In this document: piece by piece, positions 26,302-33,861 of the stretch
Layout: each line of letters starts with the position of its first letter
Numbering within the stretch: position 1 is the stretch's first letter
DNA from: Luteimicrobium sp042670205
Lineage (GTDB): Bacteria; Actinomycetota; Actinomycetes; Actinomycetales; Cellulomonadaceae
Assembly (NCBI RefSeq): GCF_042670205.1
Contig: NZ_JBHUWD010000006.1
Location: forward strand, 84,705 to 148,704
Length of the DNA stretch: 64,000 nucleotides
Direction: 5' to 3'
The notes under the pieces: generated by a model
The model's input: the letters and a program-made list of their open reading frames with translations, nothing else
Told to the model about the DNA's origin: nothing
The model's database searches: none
Made by a program: the position numbers and the translations under genes

Positions 26302-26802
26302 TCAGGCCTGTGGGGCCTCGGGCGCCTCGTCCGCCGCGGTCGCGGTCGGCTCGGCGGCGGCGGGCTCGTCGTCGGTCTCGACGGTCACCTTGTGGGTGGT
26401 CGGGCCGGCGAGCACGCCGCCGACGGTGACGGTGAGGACGCCGGCGTGGTAGCGCGCGACCACGTCCTCGCCGGACGCGGCGCGAGGCAGCGTCACCACG
26501 CGGCGGAACGACCCGTACCGGGTCTCGCGGACCCGCTGCGCGTCGGGCCCGGTGGTGCGGGCGTCCTTGCGCTCGCCCGAGACGACCAGGCGGCGGCCCT
26601 GGACCTCGACCGACACGTCGGTCTTCGGGTCGACGCCGGGCAGGTCGAAGCGGGCGACGAGGTCGTCGCCGTCGCGGTAGACGTCGGCGGCCGGGGAGAA
26701 GGCGTCGGCCTCGCGGCGGGCGGCCGGGCGGGTGGCGCGACCGGCCCACAGGTCGCGGAACAGGCGGTCGACGTCGGTGTAGCCGGTGAGCGTTGCGGTC
26801 AT
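26302..26802 (-). CDS. hsp20: Hsp20 / alpha-crystallin-type small heat-shock protein
   Basis: 166 aa. The alpha-crystallin domain (about 38-135) contains PAADVYRDGDDLVARFDLPGVD, VSVEVQGRRLVVSGERK, YGSFRRVVTLP and the closing AGVLTVTV (the A-x-x-x-n-G-v-L box), followed by an acidic Ala/Glu-rich tail. ATP-independent holdase that oligomerises. Start ATG 26800-26802 with GGAG upstream. A HAIR element 52 bp before the start indicates HspR control. Confidence 0.95.
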   Translation of the reverse strand: MTATLTGYTDVDRLFRDLWAGRATRPAARREADAFSPAADVYRDGDDLVARFDLPGVDPKTDVSVEVQGRRLVVSGERKDARTTGPDAQRVRETRYGSFRRVVTLPRAASGEDVVARYHAGVLTVTVGGVLAGPTTHKVTVETDDEPAAAEPTATAADEAPEAPQA

Positions 26803-26853
26803 GGTGGTCTCCTTCGTCGGGGGCCGGGGCGGCCCCTGTCTGACCACGACAAC

Positions 26854-26874
26854 CTTGAGCGGAGGTCGCTCAAT
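26854..26874. promoter_or_regulatory. HAIR element (HspR operator) upstream of hsp20
   Basis: CTTGAGC, seven bases, GCTCAAT: matches the HspR-associated inverted repeat CTTGAGT-N7-ACTCAAG with the correct 7-bp spacer and two changed outer positions. Located upstream of the hsp20 start. Confidence 0.75.
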
Positions 26875-26912
26875 CCCGGTTCGGGTACGCCCAGGACGAA
26901 CGTGAGGACGCG

Positions 26913-28067
26913 CTACCGCTTCGACGCGCGGTACCCGTCCGCCTGCGCGGCGGCCTCGGTCGCGAAGCACGCCTCCGGCTTGGTGGCGTCGTAGGACGCG
27001 CCCGTCGGCAGGTGGTAGAGGTGGCTCGACTCGTTGCCCTTGATGGGCGCCCAGCTCGGGCAGTCGTACGCCGAGATCGGGGCCGCGACCGCGGGGTGCT
27101 CCGTGGCGGGCTTCGACGTGCCCGACGACGGCGCGGCCTGGGAGGTGCCGGACGGCCCCTTCTGCGTCACGACCTTCACGCCCACGAGGCCGCCCACGGG
27201 GACGCGCTGCGTCGGGCACGTGTCGAGGATCCGCGTGATCGCTGCCTTCTCGGCGGTCGTGACCCACAGGTGGTAGCGGTGCTTGACCGCAACCTGCCTT
27301 GCGACGTAGCCGCACCGGACGGCCTTGCTGGGCGGGAGCCACGTCGCGGCGTCCCCGTCGGACTTCTGGCCGTTGAGCGGCCCGTCGACGGCGAGCAGGT
27401 TGAGCGGGTCGTTGGCGAGGAGCTCGCGGGTCGCGGGGGAGAGCTGCTGCGCGCCCGTGCGCCAGGCGTCGCCGAGCGGGACGACGTGGTCGATCTGCAC
27501 GGCCGACGACGTCGCCTGGCCGCGCGTGAACGCGATGCTGCGGCCCGAGTACGGGTCGGGGAGCGTGCCCGTCAGGACGATGCAGTCGTGCGTCCCGGCC
27601 TTGAACGTCGTGCTGTCGAGGTCGCGCGCGAGGATGTCGTTGCGGGTGTCGCAGCCGTTGTTGTCGACGTCCTTCCACGCCGGCCCGAACTGCTCGCGCG
27701 TGTAGCCGGTCATCGCGGCACGGCCCTTCACCGGGAGCGTCGCGAGGACCGCGAGCGCCGTCGTGGCACCGGGCTTCGTGCCCGACGACGCCTCGGACGC
27801 GTGCGTCGTGGCGGGCCGTGGGGCGGGTTTCGCCGTCGACTCGGGGCTGGGCCGCGAAGTCGTGCCGACGGATGTCGTCGTGGCGCTGCTCGGCTCGTGA
27901 GCCGCGGTCCCGCCCGCGGCGTCGACGCTGGTGCACGCCGTCGTGGTGGCGAGGACGCCGGCCACCCCGACGGTGACGAGACCGCCCAGCCGGCGACGGC
28001 TCCACGATGGCCGTCGGTCGGTTCGGTCGGGGGCGCTCGCTCGGGTCACCTGAACAGTGTGGGGCAT
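26913..28067 (-). CDS. Exported HNH-family (DUF1524) nuclease with C-terminal sunset domain
   Basis: 384 aa. N-terminal export signal (RRRLGGLVTVGVAGVLATTTAC, possible weak lipobox at TTAC), Thr/Ser/Pro-rich linker (about 45-100), then a GmrSD/DUF1524-type HNH domain: QIDHVVPLGDAWRTGAQQL, ANDPLNLLAVDGPLNGQKSDGDAATWLP. The C-terminal about 50 residues, CPSWAPIKGNESSHLYHLP to ACFATEAAAQADGYRASKR, are the sunset domain. Likely a secreted or surface-bound nuclease. Start ATG 28065-28067 with GGGACGG before it; GTG 28049 is an alternative. The next gene upstream also ends in a sunset-like domain. Confidence 0.85.
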   Translation of the reverse strand: MPHTVQVTRASAPDRTDRRPSWSRRRLGGLVTVGVAGVLATTTACTSVDAAGGTAAHEPSSATTTSVGTTSRPSPESTAKPAPRPATTHASEASSGTKPGATTALAVLATLPVKGRAAMTGYTREQFGPAWKDVDNNGCDTRNDILARDLDSTTFKAGTHDCIVLTGTLPDPYSGRSIAFTRGQATSSAVQIDHVVPLGDAWRTGAQQLSPATRELLANDPLNLLAVDGPLNGQKSDGDAATWLPPSKAVRCGYVARQVAVKHRYHLWVTTAEKAAITRILDTCPTQRVPVGGLVGVKVVTQKGPSGTSQAAPSSGTSKPATEHPAVAAPISAYDCPSWAPIKGNESSHLYHLPTGASYDATKPEACFATEAAAQADGYRASKR

Positions 28068-28162
28068 CCGTCCCACACGCGGGGTCGCGGTCAGCCCCCG
28101 GGCAGCAGGTGGGCCCGTGACGGACTCGTCCGCGACGTTCGCGGCGGCGGCGTGCGTGGCGT

Positions 28163-29119
28163 TCAGGTACCGGCGGCGTCGTACCCGGCCGCCTCGGCGT
28201 CCGCGAGGCTCGCGAAGCAGACGTCGGGACGGATCACGCCGTACGTCCACCAGTCCGTCGGGTACGCCGTGCCCTTCCGGACCTTCACGGGCGCGGACGA
28301 CGGACATTGGTACGTGCTGCTCGGCGCGACGCCGGCCGGGGGCGGGGTCGGGCTCGTCGTCGGCGCCGTCGTGGGGGTGGGTGCGGGCGACGGGGACCGG
28401 GTCGGGGTGCCACCGGGTTTCCTGGGGGCCGTCGTCGGTTGCGCGCTCCGGCTCGTGGTCGGGGCGGGCCGCGGGGTGCGGGTCGGGGTCGGGGACGGGG
28501 TCGAGGTCGCCGTCGGTGTGGCGGTCGCGCTCGGCGTCGGGGAGGGCCGTCGCGCGGTCGGGGTCGTCGACGGCGCCACGGTAGAGGGCGTCGCTGCCGC
28601 GCGGTCGGACGGGTCGAGCGTCACGAACGACGGGGTCGGGCTCGGAGCGGCCGCAGGGTCACCGTCGTGCCCGGGGAGGGCGACCGCGGCGCACGCGATC
28701 ACGACGACGGCCGCGGCGCCCGCGCCCCACCACCAGCCCTTCCGGCGTCGGCGGCCGGGCTCACCCGGGCCGCGGTCAGCGGCGCCGACGAGCTCGGCTG
28801 CGCCCGCCCCGAGCGGGCCGTCGGCACCCAGTTCCCGTGCGGTGTCCATGAGGGACGGGAGGACGGGGGCGAGCGGGATGGCCTGCGTCGTCGCGTCCGG
28901 GGTGCTGGTGGGGGACGGCGTCGGGCGCGGGGGAGCAGCGGCGTCCGGGTCGCTCGTCGCGGGCCGGGCGCCGCCGCCCTCCGACGTGCCTGCGCCCTGC
29001 CGGGCGCGGGCGATCTCGTCCTCGGTGCGGGTCGCGTGGTGCCAGCGGACGCCGTCCCACCACCGCACGCGGCCGCGCGCGTTGGGGTCCGGGTACCACC
29101 CGGGCTGCGCGTTCGACAT
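28163..29119 (-). CDS. DUF2510 membrane protein with Thr/Pro stalk and sunset-like domain
   Basis: 318 aa. The N-terminal DUF2510 motif GWYPDPNARGRVRWWDGVRWHH is seen as GWYPDP plus RWWDG. An acidic/Pro-rich cytoplasmic linker follows, then one membrane helix (GWWWGAGAAAVVVIACAAVAL, about 134-153), a long Thr/Pro/Ser stalk and a C-terminal sunset-like module (YQCPSSAPVKVRKG ... PDVCFASLADAEAAGY). Topology: N-in, stalk and sunset domain outside. ATG 29117-29119 is preferred over GTG 29125. Adjacent to another sunset protein, so a shared extracellular partner or cell-wall target is likely. Function unknown. Confidence 0.82.
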   Translation of the reverse strand: MSNAQPGWYPDPNARGRVRWWDGVRWHHATRTEDEIARARQGAGTSEGGGARPATSDPDAAAPPRPTPSPTSTPDATTQAIPLAPVLPSLMDTARELGADGPLGAGAAELVGAADRGPGEPGRRRRKGWWWGAGAAAVVVIACAAVALPGHDGDPAAAPSPTPSFVTLDPSDRAAATPSTVAPSTTPTARRPSPTPSATATPTATSTPSPTPTRTPRPAPTTSRSAQPTTAPRKPGGTPTRSPSPAPTPTTAPTTSPTPPPAGVAPSSTYQCPSSAPVKVRKGTAYPTDWWTYGVIRPDVCFASLADAEAAGYDAAGT

Positions 29120-29173
29120 CCGCACATTCTGCGCTATCCGGCCGCCGGCTCCGACCGCCGTCCCGTCGCGACG

Positions 29174-30109
29174 TCAGGCGTCGAGGTCGCCGAGCCAGTC
29201 GACGAGCGCCGCCGAGACCGCCTCCGGGTCCTCCTCGGGCAGGTAGTGCCCGACGCCGTCCAGCACCTGCACGCGCAGCCGCCGCACGAGCGCCGTCGCG
29301 TCGATCGCGGCCGCGTCCGTGCGCACGTACGGGTCCTCCGCGCCGAGCAGGAGCAGGCCGGGCTGGTCGACGCGGCGGCGCACCGCCGTCGTGAATCGGC
29401 GGCCGTCCATGCGGGGGATCGACCGCACCGACCAGCGCAGCGCCTCCGTCGAGCAGTGCGCCGCGAACGGGATGCGCGCGGCGGTCCGGTAGAGCTCGAG
29501 GGTGTCGTCGTCGAAGGGCCGGACCGCGCCGCCGCGCAGCACGTCGTCCACGAGGCGCCCGTCGCCGAGCGCGCGCTCGGGCAGGAACGGGACCTGCGCG
29601 AACGCGACGTGGCGGCGCATCGCCGCGGTGTACGGGGCGCGGTGCGACACGTGCAGGTGGGCCGGGTGCGGCGCGGCGAGCGCCGCCACGGCGCGCGTGA
29701 CCGCGGGCTGCATCGCGGCCATCGCCCAGGCGATCGTCCCGCCCTCCCCGTGCCCGACGACGACCGCGGAGTCCGCGCCCAGCGACCGGATCACGCCCGC
29801 GACGTCGCGCGTGCGGGTGGGCACGTCGTAGCCGAGGGGCGGCTTGTCCGACGCTCCCGTGCCGCGCAGGTCCATCGCCGCGACGCGGTACCCCGCGGCC
29901 GACAGCGCCTCGACCTGGTGGCGCCACGCCCACCAGAACTGCGGGTAGGTGTGCAGGAGGACGACGAGCGGGGCCCGGGAGCCGCGGGCCGCGCCGCCCT
30001 CGACGTCCGCAGGCTCGGCGAGCGCGACGTGGAACCGGGCGGCGTTCGCGGCGACGAACTCGTGCCGCCACGGGCCGTCGACGAGGGCGGTCGAGTAGTC
30101 GGCGATCAC
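29174..30109 (-). CDS. Alpha/beta-hydrolase fold protein with no visible nucleophile
   Basis: 311 aa resembling epoxide-hydrolase/dehalogenase-type proteins: LLHTYPQFWWAWRHQ (oxyanion-hole region), MDLRGTGASDKP, and the elbow VVVGHGEGG (119-124). At the elbow the usual Ser/Asp position (121) is Gly. The later acid (GAEDPYV) and His (GVGHYLPEEDPE) are kept. It may be non-catalytic or use another residue. Start ATG 30107-30109. It lies 10 bp downstream of glnR on the same strand and may be co-transcribed. Confidence 0.85.
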   Translation of the reverse strand: MIADYSTALVDGPWRHEFVAANAARFHVALAEPADVEGGAARGSRAPLVVLLHTYPQFWWAWRHQVEALSAAGYRVAAMDLRGTGASDKPPLGYDVPTRTRDVAGVIRSLGADSAVVVGHGEGGTIAWAMAAMQPAVTRAVAALAAPHPAHLHVSHRAPYTAAMRRHVAFAQVPFLPERALGDGRLVDDVLRGGAVRPFDDDTLELYRTAARIPFAAHCSTEALRWSVRSIPRMDGRRFTTAVRRRVDQPGLLLLGAEDPYVRTDAAAIDATALVRRLRVQVLDGVGHYLPEEDPEAVSAALVDWLGDLDA

Positions 30110-30119
30110 CCGAGCGAAC

Positions 30120-30887
30120 CTACCGGGCGGTGCCGACCGCGGGCGAGTCCGTCGACGGCGCGCCGTCGGACGGGGCGGCCTCGGCGGCGTCGGCGGACCC
30201 GGCGCGCTCGCGCCGCTCCTTGGGCGGGTCGAACCGGTAGCCGACGTTGCGGACGGTGCCGATGAGCTGCTCGTGCTCGGGCCCGAGCTTGGCGCGCAGG
30301 CGCCGGACGTGGACGTCGACCGTGCGCGTGCCCCCGTAGTAGTCGTAGCCCCAGACCTCCTGGAGGAGCTGGGCGCGCGTGAACACGCGACCCGGGTGCT
30401 GGACCAGGTGCTTGAGGAGCTCGAACTCCTTGTAGGTCAGGTCGATGGGGCGGCCGCGCAGGCGCGCGGTGTACCCGGACGCGTCGATGGTGAGCTCACC
30501 CGCGGAGATCTCCTCGTCGTCGTCGCGGGCCCCACCGGCCCCGCGCTCGATCGCGAGGCGGATCCGCGCCTCGACCTCGGCAGGCCCGGCGTCCGACAGG
30601 ACGACGTCCGACGACCCCCACTCGGCCGTGACCACGGTCAGGCCGCCCTCGGTCATCACGAGCACGAGCGGCACCGTCATGCCCGTCGCCCGAAGGAGCC
30701 GGCAGGTGGTCCGGGCGGCCACGAGGTCGCGGCGCGCGTCGAGCAGGACGAGGTCCGCGTCGGGAGCGTCCACCAGGGCGGACGGCTCCATGGGCAGCAC
30801 CCGTACCCGGTGCGAAAGCAGCCCGAGGGCGGGGAGGATCTCGACGGATCCTCCCGTCGTCGGGGTCAGCACGAGGAGCTGGGCCAC
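30120..30887 (-). CDS. glnR: GlnR, global nitrogen response regulator (OmpR type)
   Basis: 255 aa. The receiver-like domain has a single acidic-pocket Asp50 followed by Arg52 (LVLLDARRDL), the hallmark of orphan, unphosphorylated actinobacterial GlnR, plus the conserved CRLLRATGM and TEGGLTVV segments. The C-terminal OmpR-type winged helix: DLTYKEFELLKHLVQHPGRVFTRAQLLQEVWGYDYYGGTRTVDVHVRRLRAKLG. GlnR controls glnA, amtB, nir and urea/purine catabolic genes. GTG 30885-30887 is fixed by GGAGG 7 nt upstream. A GlnR-type box is found at 6417-6432 in this window. Confidence 0.93.
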   Translation of the reverse strand: MAQLLVLTPTTGGSVEILPALGLLSHRVRVLPMEPSALVDAPDADLVLLDARRDLVAARTTCRLLRATGMTVPLVLVMTEGGLTVVTAEWGSSDVVLSDAGPAEVEARIRLAIERGAGGARDDDEEISAGELTIDASGYTARLRGRPIDLTYKEFELLKHLVQHPGRVFTRAQLLQEVWGYDYYGGTRTVDVHVRRLRAKLGPEHEQLIGTVRNVGYRFDPPKERRERAGSADAAEAAPSDGAPSTDSPAVGTAR

Positions 30888-31087
30888 CTCGTCACCTCCA
30901 CTCGGTGGTCGTGCGGCGCGTGCGGCCACGGTATCGTCTCCGCGCCCCGGCCCGGGTCACGGTCCACGCGCGCGCCCGGACGGATGGCCGGATCCGGCCG
31001 CAGATCTGGGACACTCGGAGGCGTGCCCACACCTCGTGTCCCCGTGACGCCCCGCGCCCGCGGGGAGCGCCCGGCCCTCGGCGCCGC

Positions 31088-31819
31088 ATGACCGCGACCA
31101 CCCGCTCCGTCCTGACGGCCTGCCTCGCGGCGATGGTCGCCGTCGCCGCGTACTTCGGGACCGTGCCGCTCGCGGGCGCGGTCGTCGTGCTCGTGCTGCT
31201 CACGGCGATCGGGTGGCCCGGGCTCATGCACCTGCACGCGCGGGGCGCCTCGGGCTTCCTGGTCGCGCTCGTCGGGCTCGGCGCGGCGCTCGTCGTGGAC
31301 GTCACGGACGGCGAGCCGGTGCTCCGCAACCTGCCGGTCGTCGTCGCGATGGGTCTCCTGCTCGCGTTCGTCAACGAGCTGGCCCGGCGCCCCCCGCGCA
31401 CCGACGTCGTCGCGAACGTCTCGGGCGAGGTGTCGGGGATCGTCGTCGCCGTCGGCTGCTCCGGCTGGCTCGCGGCCGGGCTGTCCGAGGAGGGCGCGGC
31501 GCTGGTCGTGAGCTGCGCCGTCGCGATCGCCGTCGCGGCGGTCGTCTGCTCGACGCCGTTGCGCGGCTGGGCCGGGATCGGCCTCGCCGTGGTGCTGGCC
31601 GCGGGCGCCGGGGCGGGTGTCGCGCGGGCACTGCCGCGCATCGACTGGCCGTCGGGCCTGTGGGCGGGCCTCGTCGCGGGCGTGGTCGTGACCTCGGTGA
31701 CCGCGCTGTTCGGCCACGTGCCGACGGCGCGCGGGCGCTGGGCGTCGCTGAGCGCGGCCACCGTTCCCGTCGCCGTCGGTGGCATCCTGATCTTCGTGGT
31801 CGGCCGGCTCATCGGCTGA
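31088..31819 (+). CDS. Integral membrane protein next to glnR
   Basis: 243 aa with about eight hydrophobic helices (for example VLTACLAAMVAVAAYFG, VVVLVLLTAIGWPGLM, ASGFLVALVGLGAALVV, TVPVAVGGILIFVVGRLIG) and a conserved-looking cytoplasmic NELARRPPRTDVVANVSGEVSG segment. No transporter motif is visible. Divergent from glnR with a 200-bp intergenic region (30888-31087) that should hold both promoters. ATG 31088 overlaps the stop of a doubtful 22-codon ORF. Function unknown. Confidence 0.8.
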   Translation: MTATTRSVLTACLAAMVAVAAYFGTVPLAGAVVVLVLLTAIGWPGLMHLHARGASGFLVALVGLGAALVVDVTDGEPVLRNLPVVVAMGLLLAFVNELARRPPRTDVVANVSGEVSGIVVAVGCSGWLAAGLSEEGAALVVSCAVAIAVAAVVCSTPLRGWAGIGLAVVLAAGAGAGVARALPRIDWPSGLWAGLVAGVVVTSVTALFGHVPTARGRWASLSAATVPVAVGGILIFVVGRLIG

Positions 31820-31852
31820 CGCGTGGCCGCCCGTCGCGGCGAGGAGGTTCCT

Positions 31853-32293
31853 GTGCTGGTTCGTGCGCTGCTCCTGGTGGCCGTCGTCGCGGCCGCGCTG
31901 GTGCTCGGCCTGTGGTGGCGCTCGCGCCAGGGCGTCGTCCGGGTGTCCGCGCCCGACGCCGCCGCGCCCGTGCCCTCTGCCGAGGACGACGTCTGGCGGG
32001 ACCGGGGCGTCGAGCTCGCCGGCACCGCGACGTTCGTCCAGTTCTCGACCGACCACTGCGGCCCCTGTCGCGCGACGTCCCGCGTCCTGGGGGCGCTCGT
32101 CGCCCGGCGCGACGATGTCTCGCACCGCGAGATGGACATCGACCAGCACCTGGATCTGGTGCGACGCTTCTCGGTGCTGCGCGCACCGACCGTCCTCGTG
32201 CTCGACCGTGACGGGCGCGAGGTCGCGCGGATGACCGGCGCCGTCAGGCGCGCGCAGGCCGAGCAGGCGCTCGCCGCCGTCGCCGGCGCGTGA
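31853..32293 (+). CDS. Membrane-anchored thioredoxin-like protein
   Basis: 146 aa. One N-terminal membrane helix (RALLLVAVVAAALVLGLWW) followed by a thioredoxin fold with active site STDHCGPCRA (CGPC) and cis-Pro region RAPTVLVLDRDGREVARM. Extracytoplasmic thiol reductase or oxidase. Start GTG 31853 is chosen because GAGGAGG lies 5 nt before it; a GTG 10 codons earlier has no RBS. Next gene: DUF4395, a usual partner. Confidence 0.9.
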   Translation: MLVRALLLVAVVAAALVLGLWWRSRQGVVRVSAPDAAAPVPSAEDDVWRDRGVELAGTATFVQFSTDHCGPCRATSRVLGALVARRDDVSHREMDIDQHLDLVRRFSVLRAPTVLVLDRDGREVARMTGAVRRAQAEQALAAVAGA

Positions 32294-32340
32294 CGGGCGC
32301 GCTGTCCGCGCCCCGCCTCAGCACCAGCGCAGGAGTCCCG

Positions 32341-32853
32341 ATGCCCGAGCACCCGCCGCACGACGCCGCGACCGGCCCCACGCCCGTCGTCGCCGCGCAC
32401 CTCGCGCCCGCTGCGGCCGAGCCCGCCGGCATCGACCCGCGGGGACCCCGCTTCGGCGCGGGCGTCACCGCTGTCTTCCTCGCCGTCGTGCTGCTGCTCG
32501 TGGGCACGTTCTGGGCCCTGTGGCTCCTGCTCGTCGTCGTGCTGTCGTTCGCGCTCGGCGCGGCCCGCGGATCGCAGGGCACGTGGCAGGGCGCCCTGTT
32601 CCGGACTCTCGTGCGGCCACGCCTCGCGCCGCCCAACGACCTCGAGGACCCCCGGCCCCCACGCTTCGCCCAGCTCGTCGGGCTGATCATCACGGGCCTG
32701 GGGTTCGTCCTCGGCCTCGCCGGCGTCGGAGCCGCGGTGCCCGTCGCCGCGGCGCTCGCGCTCGTCGCGGCGGTGCTCAACGCCGTCTTCGACTTCTGCC
32801 TGGGTTGCGAGCTGTACGTCGTCCTGCGGCGCGTGCGGCCGTCCGCCGCCTGA
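32341..32853 (+). CDS. DUF4395 membrane protein
   Basis: 170 aa: Ala/Pro-rich N-terminus, then four hydrophobic helices and the DUF4395 signature AVFDFCLGCELYVVLRR near the C-terminus, with the conserved Cys pair CLGC. Commonly encoded with thioredoxin/TlpA-like proteins, as here, suggesting disulfide exchange across the membrane. ATG 32341 preceded by AGGAG. Confidence 0.9.
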   Translation: MPEHPPHDAATGPTPVVAAHLAPAAAEPAGIDPRGPRFGAGVTAVFLAVVLLLVGTFWALWLLLVVVLSFALGAARGSQGTWQGALFRTLVRPRLAPPNDLEDPRPPRFAQLVGLIITGLGFVLGLAGVGAAVPVAAALALVAAVLNAVFDFCLGCELYVVLRRVRPSAA

Positions 32854-32913
32854 CCTGTCTGTGCCCGGCGGGACCGGGCTGCCATGAGGTCCTGACGGGG
32901 TCGGAGAGGCGGC

Positions 32914-33456
32914 TCAGGCGGGGCCCGCAGTTCCGCCGCCGATGACCCCCGCGCGCCGGGCCGCGGCCACCACCTTGGACGCGGCGGTGTGGACCTCCGC
33001 GAGCTCGTCGATCGTCAGGCCGGTCGCGGCGGCGATCGCCGGCGGCACCTTGGCCGCCTCCGCGCGCAGAGCCCGCCCCCGCTCGGTGAGGCGGACGTGC
33101 ACGACGCGCGCGTCGTCGGCGGACCGGTCCCGCGTGAGCAGGCCGCCGGCCTCGAGGCGCCGGAGCAGCGGCGAGAGCGTGCCGGCGTCGAGCGCGAGAC
33201 GGTCGGCGAGATCGGTGACCGTCGCGAGCGTGCTCGCGGCGTCGTCCTGCCAGAGCGCCAGCAGGACGAGGTACTGCGGGTGGGTGATGCCCAAGGGCTC
33301 GAGCAGCGGCCGGTAGAGCGCGACCAGCCCGCGCGCGCCCGCGGACAACGCGAAGCAGACCTGCGACTCGAGCGCGAGCGGGTCGTCCCGCAGGCGGTCG
33401 GCCGCGGCGCGTCCCGGGGCGGGGGCGGTGTCGGTGTGCTCGGCGGTGGTGGCCAC
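32914..33456 (-). CDS. OhrR-like MarR-family regulator
   Basis: 180 aa. LESQVCFALSAGARGLVALYRPLLEPLGITHPQYLVLLALW matches OhrR, with the peroxide-sensing Cys34 in QVCFAL. The HTH is SPLLRRLEAGGLLTRDRSADDARVVHVRLTERG. OhrR proteins are inactivated when this Cys is oxidised by organic hydroperoxides. Start GTG 33454-33456. Instead of an ohr peroxidase, the divergent neighbour is a 75-aa unknown protein; three evenly spaced palindromic operators lie between them. Confidence 0.88.
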   Translation of the reverse strand: MATTAEHTDTAPAPGRAAADRLRDDPLALESQVCFALSAGARGLVALYRPLLEPLGITHPQYLVLLALWQDDAASTLATVTDLADRLALDAGTLSPLLRRLEAGGLLTRDRSADDARVVHVRLTERGRALRAEAAKVPPAIAAATGLTIDELAEVHTAASKVVAAARRAGVIGGGTAGPA

Positions 33457-33487
33457 CTCGCCATGGTAGGGCGAACCGCGCCGGTGT

Positions 33488-33529
33488 AGGGTGCACCAAA
33501 GATTGGTGCACCAAACATTAGTGCGCCAA
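33488..33529. promoter_or_regulatory. Triple OhrR-type operator, 15-bp period
   Basis: AGGGTGCACCAA (33488-33499), TTGGTGCACCAA (33503-33514, perfect palindrome) and TTAGTGCGCCAA (33518-33529). Each unit starts exactly 15 bp after the last. The array fills the region between the divergent OhrR-like gene and the 75-aa gene. Cooperative repressor loading over both promoters is likely. Confidence 0.7.
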
Positions 33530-33558
33530 GAGTCCCCACCCGACGAACGGAGCCCACC

Positions 33559-33786
33559 GTGCGACGACGCCAGCCCAAGGCCGCGCGCCGCGGCGACGCC
33601 TTCAGCGACCGCCTCGACACCGCCCTCCTGCCGTTCTTCGGCCCGGCGCAGGTCAGCTCCGTCCACGCGGTCGGCGAGGTCTCCGACGAGGCCCGCGAGC
33701 GCGAGCGGCGGATCCGGACCGTCTACGAGCGCGTCGTCGGGCCGGACGGGCACGCCTACGTCGTGGAGCGGGCGACGACGGACTGA
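33559..33786 (+). CDS. 75-aa basic hypothetical protein divergent from OhrR
   Basis: Small, charged protein (MRRRQPKAARRGDAFSDRL at the start, ending HAYVVERATTD) with no Cys, no membrane segment and no family I recognise. Start GTG 33559 with CGGAG upstream. It has a middle FFGPAQVSSVHAVGEVSDEARERE. Its promoter region carries the OhrR-type operators, so it is probably a member of the peroxide regulon. It is followed by a terminator shared with gap. Confidence 0.7.
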   Translation: MRRRQPKAARRGDAFSDRLDTALLPFFGPAQVSSVHAVGEVSDEARERERRIRTVYERVVGPDGHAYVVERATTD

Positions 33787-33799
33787 CCGGCACCCCGCC

Positions 33800-33842
33800 G
33801 GGCGACGGCGCGGCCCGGTGGGACCGCCCGTCGCCCACCGGG
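33800..33842. terminator. Terminator between the 75-aa gene and gap
   Basis: Two alternative stems: GGGCGACG (33800-33807) with CGTCGCCC (33829-33836), and CCCGGTGGG (33814-33822) with CCCACCGGG (33834-33842). Between convergent genes. Confidence 0.55.
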
Positions 33843-33861
33843 CGCCGGCGCGACCGCGGCG

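Noticed and set aside
31023..31091. 22-codon GTG ORF whose stop overlaps the start of the membrane-protein gene at 31088
   Set aside because: GGAGG lies too close to the GTG and the peptide is Pro/Arg-rich like random high-GC sequence; could be leaderless, but not enough support.
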